Of a stretch of DNA of 64,000 nucleotides, positions 32,389 to 42,471 are shown piece after piece. The position numbers were made by a program, and so were the translations under genes. Source of the DNA: Flavobacterium akiainvivens (GTDB lineage Bacteria; Bacteroidota; Bacteroidia; Flavobacteriales; Flavobacteriaceae); the NCBI RefSeq assembly GCF_001278115.1, contig NZ_LIYD01000005.1:1556551-1620550 (forward strand), in the 5' to 3' direction. How positions within the stretch are numbered: position 1 is the stretch's first letter; every line of letters begins with the position of its first letter. The notes below the pieces were generated by a model. It made no database searches. It was not told where the DNA came from and saw only the letters and a program-made list of their open reading frames with translations.

Positions 32389-33426
32389 TTATTTCTTCTC
32401 TTCTTTTTCTATACCAAATTTTTTAACCAGTGCATCATATTCTTTTTGCGAAATGGTAATCATGCAGCCATGCCTCACGTGTTGCGGTAAGCTGTATTTG
32501 TCCCAGTCACTAAAAAAGGTATAGCCAGATGCCTGATACCACGGCCCGTTTAGGTTATCGGCTATTGAAAGCCCGTATGAAACGCCCGGGTATTGCTCAT
32601 AATACATATACCATGCTTTTCCGTTTGGCGATGGTATAAGTGTTGGTGCTTCCCTGAAATTGGGGCTAATGGATTCCTGCGGCAGCGAATATGGCCCTGT
32701 TAATGATGCCGATTTTGCTATCCTTATGGTTTTGCCCGTTGTCCAGTACAGCGTGGGGTACGACTCGTCTTTTAATATTGCATAATAGCTATCGCCCACT
32801 TTCCTTATGCTTACATCTATGGTGCCGAAGCTCCACTCAAATAGTTTTTGCGGAACACCTTCAAATGTCTTAAGGTCTTTGCTCAGCACATAAAGTGTGC
32901 GCTGGCTGGCCCAGTAGCGCTCAGGGTCTTCTTTTGTACCATCCTTATGCGGTGTGTGCCACGTCATGATAAACTTACCCGAAGGCGCATCATAATACAG
33001 CTTTGGCGCACCTATGCGCTGCATAGCATCAGCATAATCAGGTATTTTAGAAAGGTCCGGAGTATAGGTGCTGTGCTTTTTCCAGGTAATAAGGTCTTCT
33101 GACACCCATATATTAATATCCGGCGAGGCATCGCTGTCATTACCGACTATATAGTATTTGTTATCTGGCCCTTTTACAATATCCGGATGGCCTTTATAGT
33201 CTTCAAAAACACGCTTTTTATTGTTAAGCGGATACCAGTGTAAACCATCGGTACTAACAGAATAGTAAAGCCTGCCGTAATCCTGATGGGTCATGTGGGC
33301 AAACAGATAGGCCTGATTAACGGCTTTATCGCCATCTTTTACCTGCCCGGCCGGGTCTGGCTGCTGGGCCATTGCGGCAGTGCCTGCAAGCGCCATAACA
33401 GCTGCTTTAAGCCTGTTGTTTAGCAT
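32389..33426 (-). CDS. GH43-like five-bladed propeller glycosidase
   Basis: This 345-residue protein has a signal peptide (cleavage near AMAQQ). Blades with WHWYP-type repeats are visible (GRLYYSVSTDGLHWYPLN, INIWVSEDLITWKKH). Candidate catalytic residues are Asp in GHPDIVKGPDNKYYIVG, Asp in GTIDVSIRKVGDSYYAIL and Glu in FREAPTLIPSPNG. This fits GH43 or a neighbouring propeller family. It is the first enzyme gene after susD in the minus-strand arm. The Lys/Glu tail at the C-terminus is unusual but short. Confidence 0.72.
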   Translation of the reverse strand: MLNNRLKAAVMALAGTAAMAQQPDPAGQVKDGDKAVNQAYLFAHMTHQDYGRLYYSVSTDGLHWYPLNNKKRVFEDYKGHPDIVKGPDNKYYIVGNDSDASPDINIWVSEDLITWKKHSTYTPDLSKIPDYADAMQRIGAPKLYYDAPSGKFIMTWHTPHKDGTKEDPERYWASQRTLYVLSKDLKTFEGVPQKLFEWSFGTIDVSIRKVGDSYYAILKDESYPTLYWTTGKTIRIAKSASLTGPYSLPQESISPNFREAPTLIPSPNGKAWYMYYEQYPGVSYGLSIADNLNGPWYQASGYTFFSDWDKYSLPQHVRHGCMITISQKEYDALVKKFGIEKEEKK

Positions 33427-33445
33427 AATGTTGTTTTGAAAAATA

Positions 33446-33478
33446 TTCCCGGGGTAGTTTTACAAACCACCCCGGGAA
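33446..33478 (-). promoter_or_regulatory. GC-rich hairpin directly after susD (minus-strand arm)
   Basis: TTCCCGGGGT / ACCCCGGGAA (33446-33455 / 33469-33478) is a perfect 10-bp stem, extended by GTTT/AAAC around a TACA loop. On the minus strand it lies 11 bases past the susD stop. It is followed by TTTTTC with an interrupted T-run. It may stabilise the susCD message or reduce readthrough into the enzyme genes. Confidence 0.65.
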
Positions 33479-33488
33479 GTATTATTTA

Positions 33489-35018
33489 TTAATAACCAGG
33501 GTTTTGGGTCATGTTAGGGTTGTTGTCAACCTCTTGTTGTGGCAATGGTAAACGAATGTTTTTACCTACAACAAAGTTGTTAAAGTCAGCATCCCTTGTT
33601 TTTATAACATCTACACCGGCCTGAGATTCCAGGTCGCCCCAACGCTTAAGGTCTAACCAGCGTACGCTTTCGCCACATAGTTCAAGTACCCTTTCGTTTT
33701 TAAGGCGTGCCAGGAACAGTGCCTGGTTGTTGCCTATTTCGGGGTGGGCTGTAGCAAGCGGAGCCATATTGGCACGTGCCCTTACCATATCTACATATTG
33801 ATATGCTTCGGCAGTCTGGCCAAGCTGGTTAAGCGCTTCAGCATACATTAGCAGTATATCTGCATAACGTATAAGCCTGTAGTTAACCTGGCAGTAGTAG
33901 TCTTCGTTATTACGGTAGTAATCCCTGTGGCCTTTGCGGAAGAACGCTTCATCTGCATCCCACTCCCAATTACGGCCATAAGTTGTTTCACCAAAGTCAG
34001 CGCCCTGGTCAGGGTAAAATAATGTATGGCGCAAACGCTCATCTATACCACCGCTAAGTGTAGCTTCTTCCTTAAACAGGCCAACTACCCAAAAACGTGC
34101 CTGTCCGTCTGACCATCCAATGCCACGTGGGGCAAAGAACTGAGGCCTGTTAGTAGATACAGCCGCGTTAGCGTCTTCTCCTGTACCACCAAGGCGCTGG
34201 TCTCCAAACTGGATTTCAAAAACCGACTCAGAGTTGTTTTCAGTATTATGGGTAAAGTTATCCTCATAGTTAGCGGTAAGGCTGTATGTAGCACCAGGAC
34301 CGGTAATAAGGTAATCCATAGCTGTTTTGGCATCTGCCCAACGGCGTTGCTGCATATATAGCTTTGCAAGCATGGCTTTTGCAGCACCTTTATCTGGCCT
34401 GCCGGTATTAAACTCATCCCATGAAGCAGGTAGTGCGTTAAATGCCTCGTTAAGGTCTGTCTCTATCTGTGCAAATACCTCTTCTTTAGTGTTTTGCTCA
34501 GGAGTATCGTTAGGCTGTAGCGGCGTAAGTACTAACGGAATGTTTTCCCATAGTTCAGCAGCATAGAAATAATGCAGTGCCCTTAAAAACTTAGCCTCGG
34601 CAAGAATTTGCTGCTTTTGGTTTTCATCTTCAAACGCAATGTCCGGAACGTAAGCAAGTACCTGGTTACAACGGAAAATAGCTTTATAAGAATCCCTGAA
34701 TGTAACAACGTTACCTTCCCAAAACTTATAGTCTACATATATAAAGCGTGTCCAGTCTGCAAGGTCAGTCCACGGGCTTTTACTAAAGCCCTCGTCAGAC
34801 GTAAGGTCAAGGCGGAAATACATCCACCTGGCCCAAAGACCATCTTTATAAAACATGGCATAAATAGAGTTTACACCTTTTTGTGCATCCTCCGGGGTCT
34901 TCCAAAACTGGTCAACAGTCAGGGTATTAGGGTTTTTAAGGTCAAGTTCTTCCTCGTTGCACGAGTTTAAAGCAAAGAGCGAGACCATTAATGTACTGTA
35001 TAATAATATTTTTTTCAT
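33489..35018 (-). CDS. SusD/RagB family surface glycan-binding lipoprotein
   Basis: This 509-residue protein has a lipobox (LNSC near residue 20) and the SusD fold of tetratricopeptide-like helices. Typical motifs are QILAEAKFLRALHYFYAAELW near residue 135 and the C-terminal ERVLELCGESVRWLDLKRWG and PLPQQEVDNNPNMTQNPGY. It sits as a lid on the SusC barrel at the cell surface and binds oligosaccharides. It follows susC by 19 bases. The ligand is probably the glycan attacked by the GH43 and GH5-like enzymes downstream. Confidence 0.93.
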   Translation of the reverse strand: MKKILLYSTLMVSLFALNSCNEEELDLKNPNTLTVDQFWKTPEDAQKGVNSIYAMFYKDGLWARWMYFRLDLTSDEGFSKSPWTDLADWTRFIYVDYKFWEGNVVTFRDSYKAIFRCNQVLAYVPDIAFEDENQKQQILAEAKFLRALHYFYAAELWENIPLVLTPLQPNDTPEQNTKEEVFAQIETDLNEAFNALPASWDEFNTGRPDKGAAKAMLAKLYMQQRRWADAKTAMDYLITGPGATYSLTANYEDNFTHNTENNSESVFEIQFGDQRLGGTGEDANAAVSTNRPQFFAPRGIGWSDGQARFWVVGLFKEEATLSGGIDERLRHTLFYPDQGADFGETTYGRNWEWDADEAFFRKGHRDYYRNNEDYYCQVNYRLIRYADILLMYAEALNQLGQTAEAYQYVDMVRARANMAPLATAHPEIGNNQALFLARLKNERVLELCGESVRWLDLKRWGDLESQAGVDVIKTRDADFNNFVVGKNIRLPLPQQEVDNNPNMTQNPGY

Positions 35019-35037
35019 GGTTGCAATTTATATCTGA

Positions 35038-38000
35038 TTAGAAACCAATTTCTACACCTACTGTGTAAGTGCGTACGTTAGGGAATGCTCCAAAGTCTAC
35101 GCCCCTTTCAAAAATGTTGTTGTTAACAAACTCAGGGTCAAGGCCTCCATATTTTGTAATGGTAATTACGTTTTGTGCAGAAACGCTTAAACGTGCACTG
35201 TCAAAACCTATTTGTTTCATCCATTCTTTAGGGAAGTTGTAGCCAACACCAATGTATTTAAGCCTTGCAAAGCTGCCGCTTTCAAGGAAACGGTCTGTAT
35301 CGCCACGGTTTGTAAGCGATGTGCCGTAGTAAGCCCTTGGTGTAGTTGTGCTTGGGTTTTCCGGTGTCCATGGTTGTGTACCGGCTGCATAGTTGTGGTC
35401 TCCGTTAAGAACATTTACTATACTGCTGTAACCGTTATATACTGTAGCGCCAAAAGAGCCTATCCAGTTCATTGAGAAGTCAAAACCTTTGTAGTCAAAA
35501 CCGGCGTTAAAGCCCATTTCAAACTTAGGCCAAGGGCTGCCGTCTACAATTTTATCTTCATTTGTAATCTGTCCGTCATCGTTAATGTCTTTGTAACGGA
35601 TATCGCCCGGTACTGCCTGTGGCTGTATAACAGCTCCCTGAGAGTTAACGTGGGCATCAATTTCTGCCTGGTTTTGGAATATACCATCTGTTTGCAGTAC
35701 AAACCACATACCTACCGGCTGGCCTTCGCGTGTTACTGTATTACCAGAGAACGATTCGTTTTGGCCGTTGCCCAGTTTTACAAGCTTGTTGTTAAGCGTT
35801 GTAAGGTTTACGTTAGCATTCCAATGGAAGTCTTCACCTATCTGGTCATTCCATCCTACGTTAACTTCAAAACCTTTGTTTTCTACAGTTGCAGCGTTAG
35901 ATATTGGGTTACCACCGTCGTTACCGGTAACTAAAAGTATTGGGAAACCAAATAGTACATCTTCTGTACGGGCAACAAAGTAATCTGCATTTACAGTAAG
36001 TTTATTGTTTAGCATAGCAAGGTCAAAACCAACGTTAGTTTGCTTAAGGGTTTCCCACCTTAGCCTTTCGTTAGCAAGCCTTACCTGTATAGCTGCGTTT
36101 TGCAGGTCCTGGTTGTTACCAAATACGGCTGCACCCATAGTGTTTATAAAGGCCCTGTATTCATAGTCGCCAATGTTACCACTACCAAGCTCACCATAAC
36201 TTACACGTAGTTTAAGGTCGTTTATTTGTGGTACTTTAAAGAATGATTCGTTGCTTATCCTCCAACCTGCAGATACTGATGGGAATGTTGACCATTTGTT
36301 AGCATCGCTAAATTTAGAAGAACCGTCACGGCGTAGTACTGCGTTAAGCAGGTAACGGTTATCATAGTTATACTCTAACCTTCCAAGGTAAGAAAGTAGT
36401 GCAGATTCTGACCTGTAACCCCTTACTACCGGGTTATCACCCTGGTCTAATACGTCAAAATACTGGCCTGTAGTTGGGTTAATAAGCAGGTTTCTTTTAT
36501 TACCGCTAATCTGGCCAAATTTAAAGTCCTGGTATGTAGTACCGGCAAGGGCGGTAACACTGTGCTTGCCAAACTCTTTAGAGAATGTAAGTGTATGTTC
36601 TACAAGTTTACTTTCCCAACGGCCCCTGTTTTGTTCTGTTATAGCAGGGTCTACAGGCTGGTTAAGTGTCCAGCTACCCCTGTTGCGCAGGTACTTATAG
36701 TTGTCAAAGCTGGCTTCATAACCAAAGTTAAAACGGTATTTAAGGAAATCCCAAGGCTTAAGCTCAGCCCATACGTTACCCCTTATACGGAAGTTTTCTA
36801 CTTTTTGGTCTATAAGGTTTGCAATAGCAACCGGGTTAGCAGCAAATGTATTTGCAACACCCTGCTCACCATAGCCAAAACCACCCGGGTTACGAGAATC
36901 ATATACCGGTATTGTAGGGAACATCCTTATGGCATCAATAAACGGGTTACCCCTCATAGCTTCAGGGCCACCAGTTTCGTTAGCAACCGAGTTGCTTAGT
37001 GCAAGGTTTTCACCTACAGTAAGTATACCTTTTTTACCACTGGTGTTAACACGGAATGAAATCCTGTCAAAATCAGTATCTATAACAGTACCCTTGTTAC
37101 CAAAATAGTTGGCAGACATAAAGAAGCTTGAGTTCTCTCCACCGCCGGCAAAGCTAATGTTCTGGTCCTGTATCATACCTGTACGGAACACTTCTTTCTG
37201 CCAGTCTGTATTAACATCCATGTTAAAGTTTTGCCTTGGTGCACCGGCATTGTCATATGCCATATTGGTAATGGCAATAAACTCATCGCGGCTAACAAGG
37301 TCATAAGTAGGCACGTTAGTGATACTCATTTTAGAGCTTGCCTCAATTTTTAGGGGGCCGCCTTTACCTTTTTTAGTGGTAATGATAATTACACCGTTAG
37401 CCGCACGCGAACCGTAGATAGCAGCAGCAGCAGCATCTTTAAGTATTTGTATCGACTCAATATCGTTAGGGTTAAAATCACGGTTAGCTGTACTAATGTT
37501 ACCGTCTATTACATAAAGCGGGTTAGCACTTTGCAGGTTTTTAAGGCCACGGATTTCAATCTTGGCCTCGCTGCCCGGCTGTCCGCCACCACGTACAGTA
37601 ACACCGGTTGCCTGGCCCTGTAGGCTTTCTGCAACGGTTGTAGCCTGGCGCTTTTGTATTTGCTTGGCATCTACTACTGATATGGCGCTGGTAAGGTCGG
37701 CTTTTTTCTGGCTACCATAACCCACAATAACCACCTCTTCAAGCTGAGATGATTCTGCCTGTACAGTAATATTAATTACTGATTTGCCTGCCACAGCTAC
37801 TTCCTGTGTAGCATAGCCCATACCACTTACTTCGAGCGTGGCGTTAGATGGAACTGTAATGGTATAATTACCCGAGTCATCTGCCGATACCCCGTTAGTA
37901 GTACCTTTCTGGATGATGCTGACAAATGCAGCCGGCAACCCATCTGAGCCTGTAATTGTACCCGATACCTGTATAGGATCTTGCGCAAAAATGAGCTGAA

Positions 38001-38064
38001 CGCTCATAAGCGCAAAAAAGAGCAGGGTTTTAACGTTAAAAATTAGTTTTGGAATGATTTTCAT
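35038..38064 (-). CDS. SusC/RagA family TonB-dependent glycan importer
   Basis: This 1008-residue protein has a signal peptide, a CarboxypepD_reg-like domain (about 30-115), LEEVVIVGYG, a full plug (IEIRGLKNLQSANPLYVIDG, IQILKDAAAAAIYGSRAANGVIIITTKKG) and a 22-strand barrel ending VGVEIGF. It imports oligosaccharides across the outer membrane with SusD, powered by TonB. It is the first gene of the minus-strand arm and divergent from the hybrid regulator gene, with a 365-base shared control region. Confidence 0.95.
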   Translation of the reverse strand: MKIIPKLIFNVKTLLFFALMSVQLIFAQDPIQVSGTITGSDGLPAAFVSIIQKGTTNGVSADDSGNYTITVPSNATLEVSGMGYATQEVAVAGKSVINITVQAESSQLEEVVIVGYGSQKKADLTSAISVVDAKQIQKRQATTVAESLQGQATGVTVRGGGQPGSEAKIEIRGLKNLQSANPLYVIDGNISTANRDFNPNDIESIQILKDAAAAAIYGSRAANGVIIITTKKGKGGPLKIEASSKMSITNVPTYDLVSRDEFIAITNMAYDNAGAPRQNFNMDVNTDWQKEVFRTGMIQDQNISFAGGGENSSFFMSANYFGNKGTVIDTDFDRISFRVNTSGKKGILTVGENLALSNSVANETGGPEAMRGNPFIDAIRMFPTIPVYDSRNPGGFGYGEQGVANTFAANPVAIANLIDQKVENFRIRGNVWAELKPWDFLKYRFNFGYEASFDNYKYLRNRGSWTLNQPVDPAITEQNRGRWESKLVEHTLTFSKEFGKHSVTALAGTTYQDFKFGQISGNKRNLLINPTTGQYFDVLDQGDNPVVRGYRSESALLSYLGRLEYNYDNRYLLNAVLRRDGSSKFSDANKWSTFPSVSAGWRISNESFFKVPQINDLKLRVSYGELGSGNIGDYEYRAFINTMGAAVFGNNQDLQNAAIQVRLANERLRWETLKQTNVGFDLAMLNNKLTVNADYFVARTEDVLFGFPILLVTGNDGGNPISNAATVENKGFEVNVGWNDQIGEDFHWNANVNLTTLNNKLVKLGNGQNESFSGNTVTREGQPVGMWFVLQTDGIFQNQAEIDAHVNSQGAVIQPQAVPGDIRYKDINDDGQITNEDKIVDGSPWPKFEMGFNAGFDYKGFDFSMNWIGSFGATVYNGYSSIVNVLNGDHNYAAGTQPWTPENPSTTTPRAYYGTSLTNRGDTDRFLESGSFARLKYIGVGYNFPKEWMKQIGFDSARLSVSAQNVITITKYGGLDPEFVNNNIFERGVDFGAFPNVRTYTVGVEIGF

Positions 38065-38429
38065 AAAGCTTCATTTAAGAAATTTGTTTTAATTGGGTTG
38101 AGTGAAACGATTTGATGAAAGAATTGTTTGTTTTTTATCATTTATTCATAAAGGTTAGGTTAGTTTACAAAATACAAATTGACAATGAAACACTTTATTA
38201 TAGTCTTTTTTATAAAATGTAAAATTCAGGCCTGAAATTTTTACAACTATAACGTTTTCAAATGTAGCCAGTTTTGTGTGCTGAGGGCTGTATGGAAATG
38301 TTTCAATTTTTATACAAAACGTGTCATTGTTAAATTTGTGCAAACATAAAAACGCCTGATGAACAGATTTGTTGAAAAATGAGACGTTATGAATGTTCGC
38401 GAAAACGTTTACTTGACTTACTTTGTAGA
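38065..38429. promoter_or_regulatory. Divergent control region between susC and the first hybrid regulator
   Basis: No gene is seen. The 9-mer AACGTTTTC occurs at 38251-38259 and, inverted, at 38401-38409. The 12-mer AACTATAACGTT at 38245-38256 recurs at 42415-42426 before the second regulator, and AACGTTTTC recurs at 46774-46782 before the plus-strand susC. These are candidate binding sites for the hybrid regulators. Clear promoters could not be assigned with confidence. Confidence 0.45.
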
Positions 38430-41400
38430 ATGAAATTTTTAAGCCAATATCTGTTCATTTTATTAGTTACGGCCACCACAATGGCTCAAAATTTTTCGTT
38501 TAAGCACCTTCAGGTTGAAGACGGCCTGTCTCATAATTCTGTTATATGTATGCTACAGGATAACAAAGGCTTTATGTGGTTTGGTACTAAAGACGGCTTA
38601 AACAGGTATGACGGCTACAGCTTTAAAATTTTTCAGCACGAGCCCGGCAACCCGCAAAGCATAGGCAGCAATTTTGTAAGGTGCCTGTATGAATACCAGG
38701 ATTATTTATGGGTGGGTACAGATACCGGCCTTTTTAAGTATGACGAAAAAACCGAATCATTCTCATTAATTGAAGTTACCCGAAACCTTCCAATACTTGA
38801 CGTTAAAAGTAATGTTGACGGTAGCCTGTGGTTTAGTGCAGCCGGAAGCCTGTACAAAGTAGCCCCAAACCAGGCTAAGCCGGAGAAATTCAGCTCATTT
38901 TTCGCAAACTATATCTGCCATAATAAAAAAGGTGAAGTATTTGCAGCCTCGCCAAACGAACTCTTTAAATATGAGCCCGAAAACAATTCGTTTAAAAAAC
39001 TGCAATTAAACTTTACAGGCGGGATACAGCCGGTTATTACTACAATTGCTGCAATAGATAATAAAAGTGTACTTATTGGCACCAAAGACCACGGTGCTTT
39101 TATGTACCTGTTAGCCGGTCATCAGGTACAAACTTTACTCCCGGCAAAAGATGCTCCCCTGTTTGTGCGTAATTTCCTTAAAAAGGGTAACCAAATATGG
39201 ATAGGCAGCGAACTGGGCATTTTTGTGTATAACTTAAAAACTAAAACCTACCAGAACCTTAAAAAAAATTACGGTAACCCCTACTCCCTTTCAGATAATG
39301 CCATCTACACACAGGTTTTAGATAAAGAAGGCGGCGTGTGGGCCGGCACATACTTTGGTGGGGTTAACTACTACCCTAACCCTTACACCCCCATTACACG
39401 CTACTTTCCGCAAATAGGTGAAAACTCTATAAGCGGCAACGCTGTGCGTGAAATTAAAAAAGACAACTTTGGCAATATATGGATAGGTACCGAAGATGCC
39501 GCCCTAAACAAGCTGGACCTTTCTACCGGCAGGTTTACAAACTATACGGCCGGTTTTGCGCATTACAACATACACGGGCTTTTACCTCGCGGTAATGAGC
39601 TGTGGCTGGGTACTTTTGAGCATGGGCTTGATGTTATGGATATAAAATCAGGCAAAATTATAAGGCATTATGGTACTGATAAAGGAGGGCTTAGGAGCGA
39701 CTTTATCTTCTACATACACGAAACCCGCAACCAAGATGTTTATGTGCTAACCTCATCAGGCATACACATTTACATACCCGAAACTGATTCTTTTAAAGTT
39801 GTGGAAGGCTTTCCTGAAACCTACCATTATACCTATATAATTGAAGACCATACCGGTACACTATGGGCCGGTACCTACTGGGATGGGCTTTATTATTACA
39901 ATCCCAAAACAAAAAAGAAAGGCTTTTTCCGTTATGAGTACAACAAGAGCGGCAGCCTGAGCAGTAATGTTATTAACGGTATTTTTGAAGACAGCAAACA
40001 CCGCCTTTGGGTAACTACCGAGAATGGCCTGAACCTGTTTAACCCTAAAAACCAAACGTTCACCAAGTATACAAAGTCAGCCGGGTTGCCTGCCAATGTA
40101 ATTTATTCTATTCTGGAAGACAAAAAGCAGGAGTTATGGATTAGCACCTCAAACGGGCTTGTAAACTTTAACCCTGAAACCAAGAACATTCGCGTTTACA
40201 CAAAATCAGACGGCTTATTAAGCGACCAGTTTAACTATTGTTCTGCTTTTCAGGATACTAACGGACAAATGTATTTTGGCAGCGTTAAGGGCATGATAAG
40301 CTTTAACCCTGCTGCCTTTATAAAAAACACTTTTGACCCGCCCCTGTTTATAACCGATATTTTTATCAATAACCAGGAAGTACAGGTAAATAAAAAAGAC
40401 TCCCCACTTGAAAAATCCATTATTTTTTCTGATGCTATAACACTGAAAAACAACCAGTCTACCTTCAGGCTTGAGTTTTCGTCCTTAAGCTATGCCTCTG
40501 CTGGCATGACGCGCTATTGGTACAAAATGGAAGGCCTTAATGATAACTGGATTCCATTGGGTAAAAACCGCGAAGTAAACTTTACCGAACTACCTGCCGG
40601 TAACTATACTTTTAAGGTAAAAGCCCTTAATAATGATGGTGTTTGGAGCAAAGAACACGGTATGCTTGCGGTAAAGGTACTGCCTCCGTTTTATGCCAGT
40701 AAACTGGCTTATTTTATTTATTTTCTGATACTTATAACAGGTGGGTATTATTCTTTAAGGTATTACCACCGATACACACGCAACAAGAATGACCTGCGCA
40801 TAGCTCACCTTGAAAATGAGAAGGATAAGGAAATCTACCACGCTAAAATAGAGTTTTTCACTAATGTGGCACACGAAATCCGCACACCCCTTACCCTGAT
40901 TAAAAGCCCGCTGGAAAAACTCCTTAAGCAAAAGCATAAAGCTCCGGATGTATCTAAAAATCTGGAAATTATGGATAAAAATACTTCAAGGCTGCTTAAC
41001 CTGATCAACGAGCTCCTTGATTTCAGGAAAGCCGAGATGAAAAACGTCAAGCTAAGCTTTGTAGAAGTTAACGTAACCGAAATTTTAGAAGAAACGGCCT
41101 TACGCTTTAGCCAGCTGGTTCAAAATAAAGGCATTAAGTTTGACATGACACTGCCCGGCGAGGAAATACCGGCTTTTATAGATGAAGAGGCTTTCAGGAA
41201 AATACTGAGCAACCTGTTTAGCAATGCTATTAAATATTCTAAAAGTACTGTTGAAGTAGTACTAAACAGCACCGAATCTGACTTTAGCATTATCATAAAA
41301 AATGATGGCGAACTGATACCGGCGGCCTTAAGGCAAAAGATTTTTGAACCGTTTTTCCGCCTGCCGGCCGATACCCAAAGTACCGGTACAGGCATAGGCC

Positions 41401-42380
41401 TTTCATTAGCACATTCGCTTGCCGAACTGCACAGCGGCACCCTTGCCATTGATGAATCGGAGGCTGAAATGAATGCTTTTGTGCTGCAGTTACCCCTGCA
41501 CCAAAGCGAAGAGTTTAAAGCCTTTAAAACGGCTGTATCGGGCAAAAGGGCAGAACAAAATGTACCGGCAAAATTTGACAGGCATGCCCCGGTAATACTT
41601 GTTGTTGAGGATAATAAAGAACTGGCCGATTTTATATACTCAGAACTATCTGAACATTATAACATTATACTGGCAGGCAATGGAGAAGAGGCACTAAAAG
41701 TAATTGCCCAGCACGAAGTGCACCTGGTGCTGAGCGATGTGATGATGCCGGTTAAAAACGGTATAGAATTGTGTAAAGAAATTAAAAAGGAAGAAAAAAC
41801 CAGCCATATACCTGTCATTCTCCTTACGGCTAAAAGCGCGCTTAATGCCAAGATTGAAGGCCTTGAAAGCGGTGCCGATGCTTATGTTACAAAGCCGTTT
41901 TCTATTGATTACCTCATGGTTCAGATTTCTAACCTACTGGAAAACAGGAAGAACATACTGGGGCATTTTTCAAGCTCGCCCCTTGCACACCTTAAGTCGC
42001 TAACGTCTGACAGCAATGAGAAGAATTTCCTGAGCAAGCTGGATAAGATTATTGAAGAAAACCTGAAAGACCAAAACCTGAGTGTAGACAAGCTGGCTGA
42101 TTATATGAACATGAGCCGCTCTACCCTATACCGCAACATTAGCGAGATTTCAAACCTTTCGCCTAATGAGCTTATTAACCTGAGCAGGCTTAAAAAGGCA
42201 GCCCACCTGATTAAAACCACTAATATGAAAATTTATGAGGTGGCAGAGATGGTAGGCTACCGCTCGCAAACCAGTTTTGGGCGCAACTTCCAGAAACACT
42301 TTGGTATGTCTCCCACAGAATTTGAAAAAAGCAGCGACAGTAACGAAAAACCAGAGAAAAAGGCCGCGAAGGAAAACTAA
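38430..42380 (+). CDS. Hybrid two-component system regulator (HTCS) 1
   Basis: About 1316 residues from the ATG at 38430, where the signal peptide begins (MKFLSQYLFILLVTA); a longer in-frame start at 38379 gives a non-signal leader. The periplasmic sensor has two sets of Reg_prop propeller repeats (DNKGFMWFGTKDGLNRYDGY is typical) and a Y_Y_Y domain, then a membrane helix. Cytoplasmic domains are a histidine kinase (His in VAHEIRTPL near 815), an ATPase domain, a receiver (Asp in LVLSDVMMP near 1101) and an AraC-type DNA-binding domain at the C-terminus. It senses a glycan fragment and activates the neighbouring PUL arm or arms. Confidence 0.93.
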   Translation: MKFLSQYLFILLVTATTMAQNFSFKHLQVEDGLSHNSVICMLQDNKGFMWFGTKDGLNRYDGYSFKIFQHEPGNPQSIGSNFVRCLYEYQDYLWVGTDTGLFKYDEKTESFSLIEVTRNLPILDVKSNVDGSLWFSAAGSLYKVAPNQAKPEKFSSFFANYICHNKKGEVFAASPNELFKYEPENNSFKKLQLNFTGGIQPVITTIAAIDNKSVLIGTKDHGAFMYLLAGHQVQTLLPAKDAPLFVRNFLKKGNQIWIGSELGIFVYNLKTKTYQNLKKNYGNPYSLSDNAIYTQVLDKEGGVWAGTYFGGVNYYPNPYTPITRYFPQIGENSISGNAVREIKKDNFGNIWIGTEDAALNKLDLSTGRFTNYTAGFAHYNIHGLLPRGNELWLGTFEHGLDVMDIKSGKIIRHYGTDKGGLRSDFIFYIHETRNQDVYVLTSSGIHIYIPETDSFKVVEGFPETYHYTYIIEDHTGTLWAGTYWDGLYYYNPKTKKKGFFRYEYNKSGSLSSNVINGIFEDSKHRLWVTTENGLNLFNPKNQTFTKYTKSAGLPANVIYSILEDKKQELWISTSNGLVNFNPETKNIRVYTKSDGLLSDQFNYCSAFQDTNGQMYFGSVKGMISFNPAAFIKNTFDPPLFITDIFINNQEVQVNKKDSPLEKSIIFSDAITLKNNQSTFRLEFSSLSYASAGMTRYWYKMEGLNDNWIPLGKNREVNFTELPAGNYTFKVKALNNDGVWSKEHGMLAVKVLPPFYASKLAYFIYFLILITGGYYSLRYYHRYTRNKNDLRIAHLENEKDKEIYHAKIEFFTNVAHEIRTPLTLIKSPLEKLLKQKHKAPDVSKNLEIMDKNTSRLLNLINELLDFRKAEMKNVKLSFVEVNVTEILEETALRFSQLVQNKGIKFDMTLPGEEIPAFIDEEAFRKILSNLFSNAIKYSKSTVEVVLNSTESDFSIIIKNDGELIPAALRQKIFEPFFRLPADTQSTGTGIGLSLAHSLAELHSGTLAIDESEAEMNAFVLQLPLHQSEEFKAFKTAVSGKRAEQNVPAKFDRHAPVILVVEDNKELADFIYSELSEHYNIILAGNGEEALKVIAQHEVHLVLSDVMMPVKNGIELCKEIKKEEKTSHIPVILLTAKSALNAKIEGLESGADAYVTKPFSIDYLMVQISNLLENRKNILGHFSSSPLAHLKSLTSDSNEKNFLSKLDKIIEENLKDQNLSVDKLADYMNMSRSTLYRNISEISNLSPNELINLSRLKKAAHLIKTTNMKIYEVAEMVGYRSQTSFGRNFQKHFGMSPTEFEKSSDSNEKPEKKAAKEN

Positions 42381-42414
42381 GGCACAGTAAAATTTGATAG
42401 GTATTTTAAAATAT

Positions 42415-42457
42415 AACTATAACGTTATATAATAAATATTGCCTATATTTAATTTTG
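42415..42457 (+). promoter_or_regulatory. Promoter and palindrome before the second hybrid regulator
   Basis: TAATTTTG at 42450-42457 fits the TAnnTTTG -7 box. Upstream, TATAACGTTATA (42418-42429) is a perfect 12-bp palindrome that overlaps the 12-mer shared with the 38245 region. No well-spaced -33 TTG was found, which suggests activator-dependent or weak basal expression. Confidence 0.45.
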
Positions 42458-42471
42458 CTATGCTGCCCACT

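Noticed and set aside
26779-38064. Assignment of the minus-strand PUL arm to mannan or xylan
   Set aside because: GH43 and GH5-like proteins cover several substrates; no gene in the arm decides between arabinan, arabinoxylan or another glycan.
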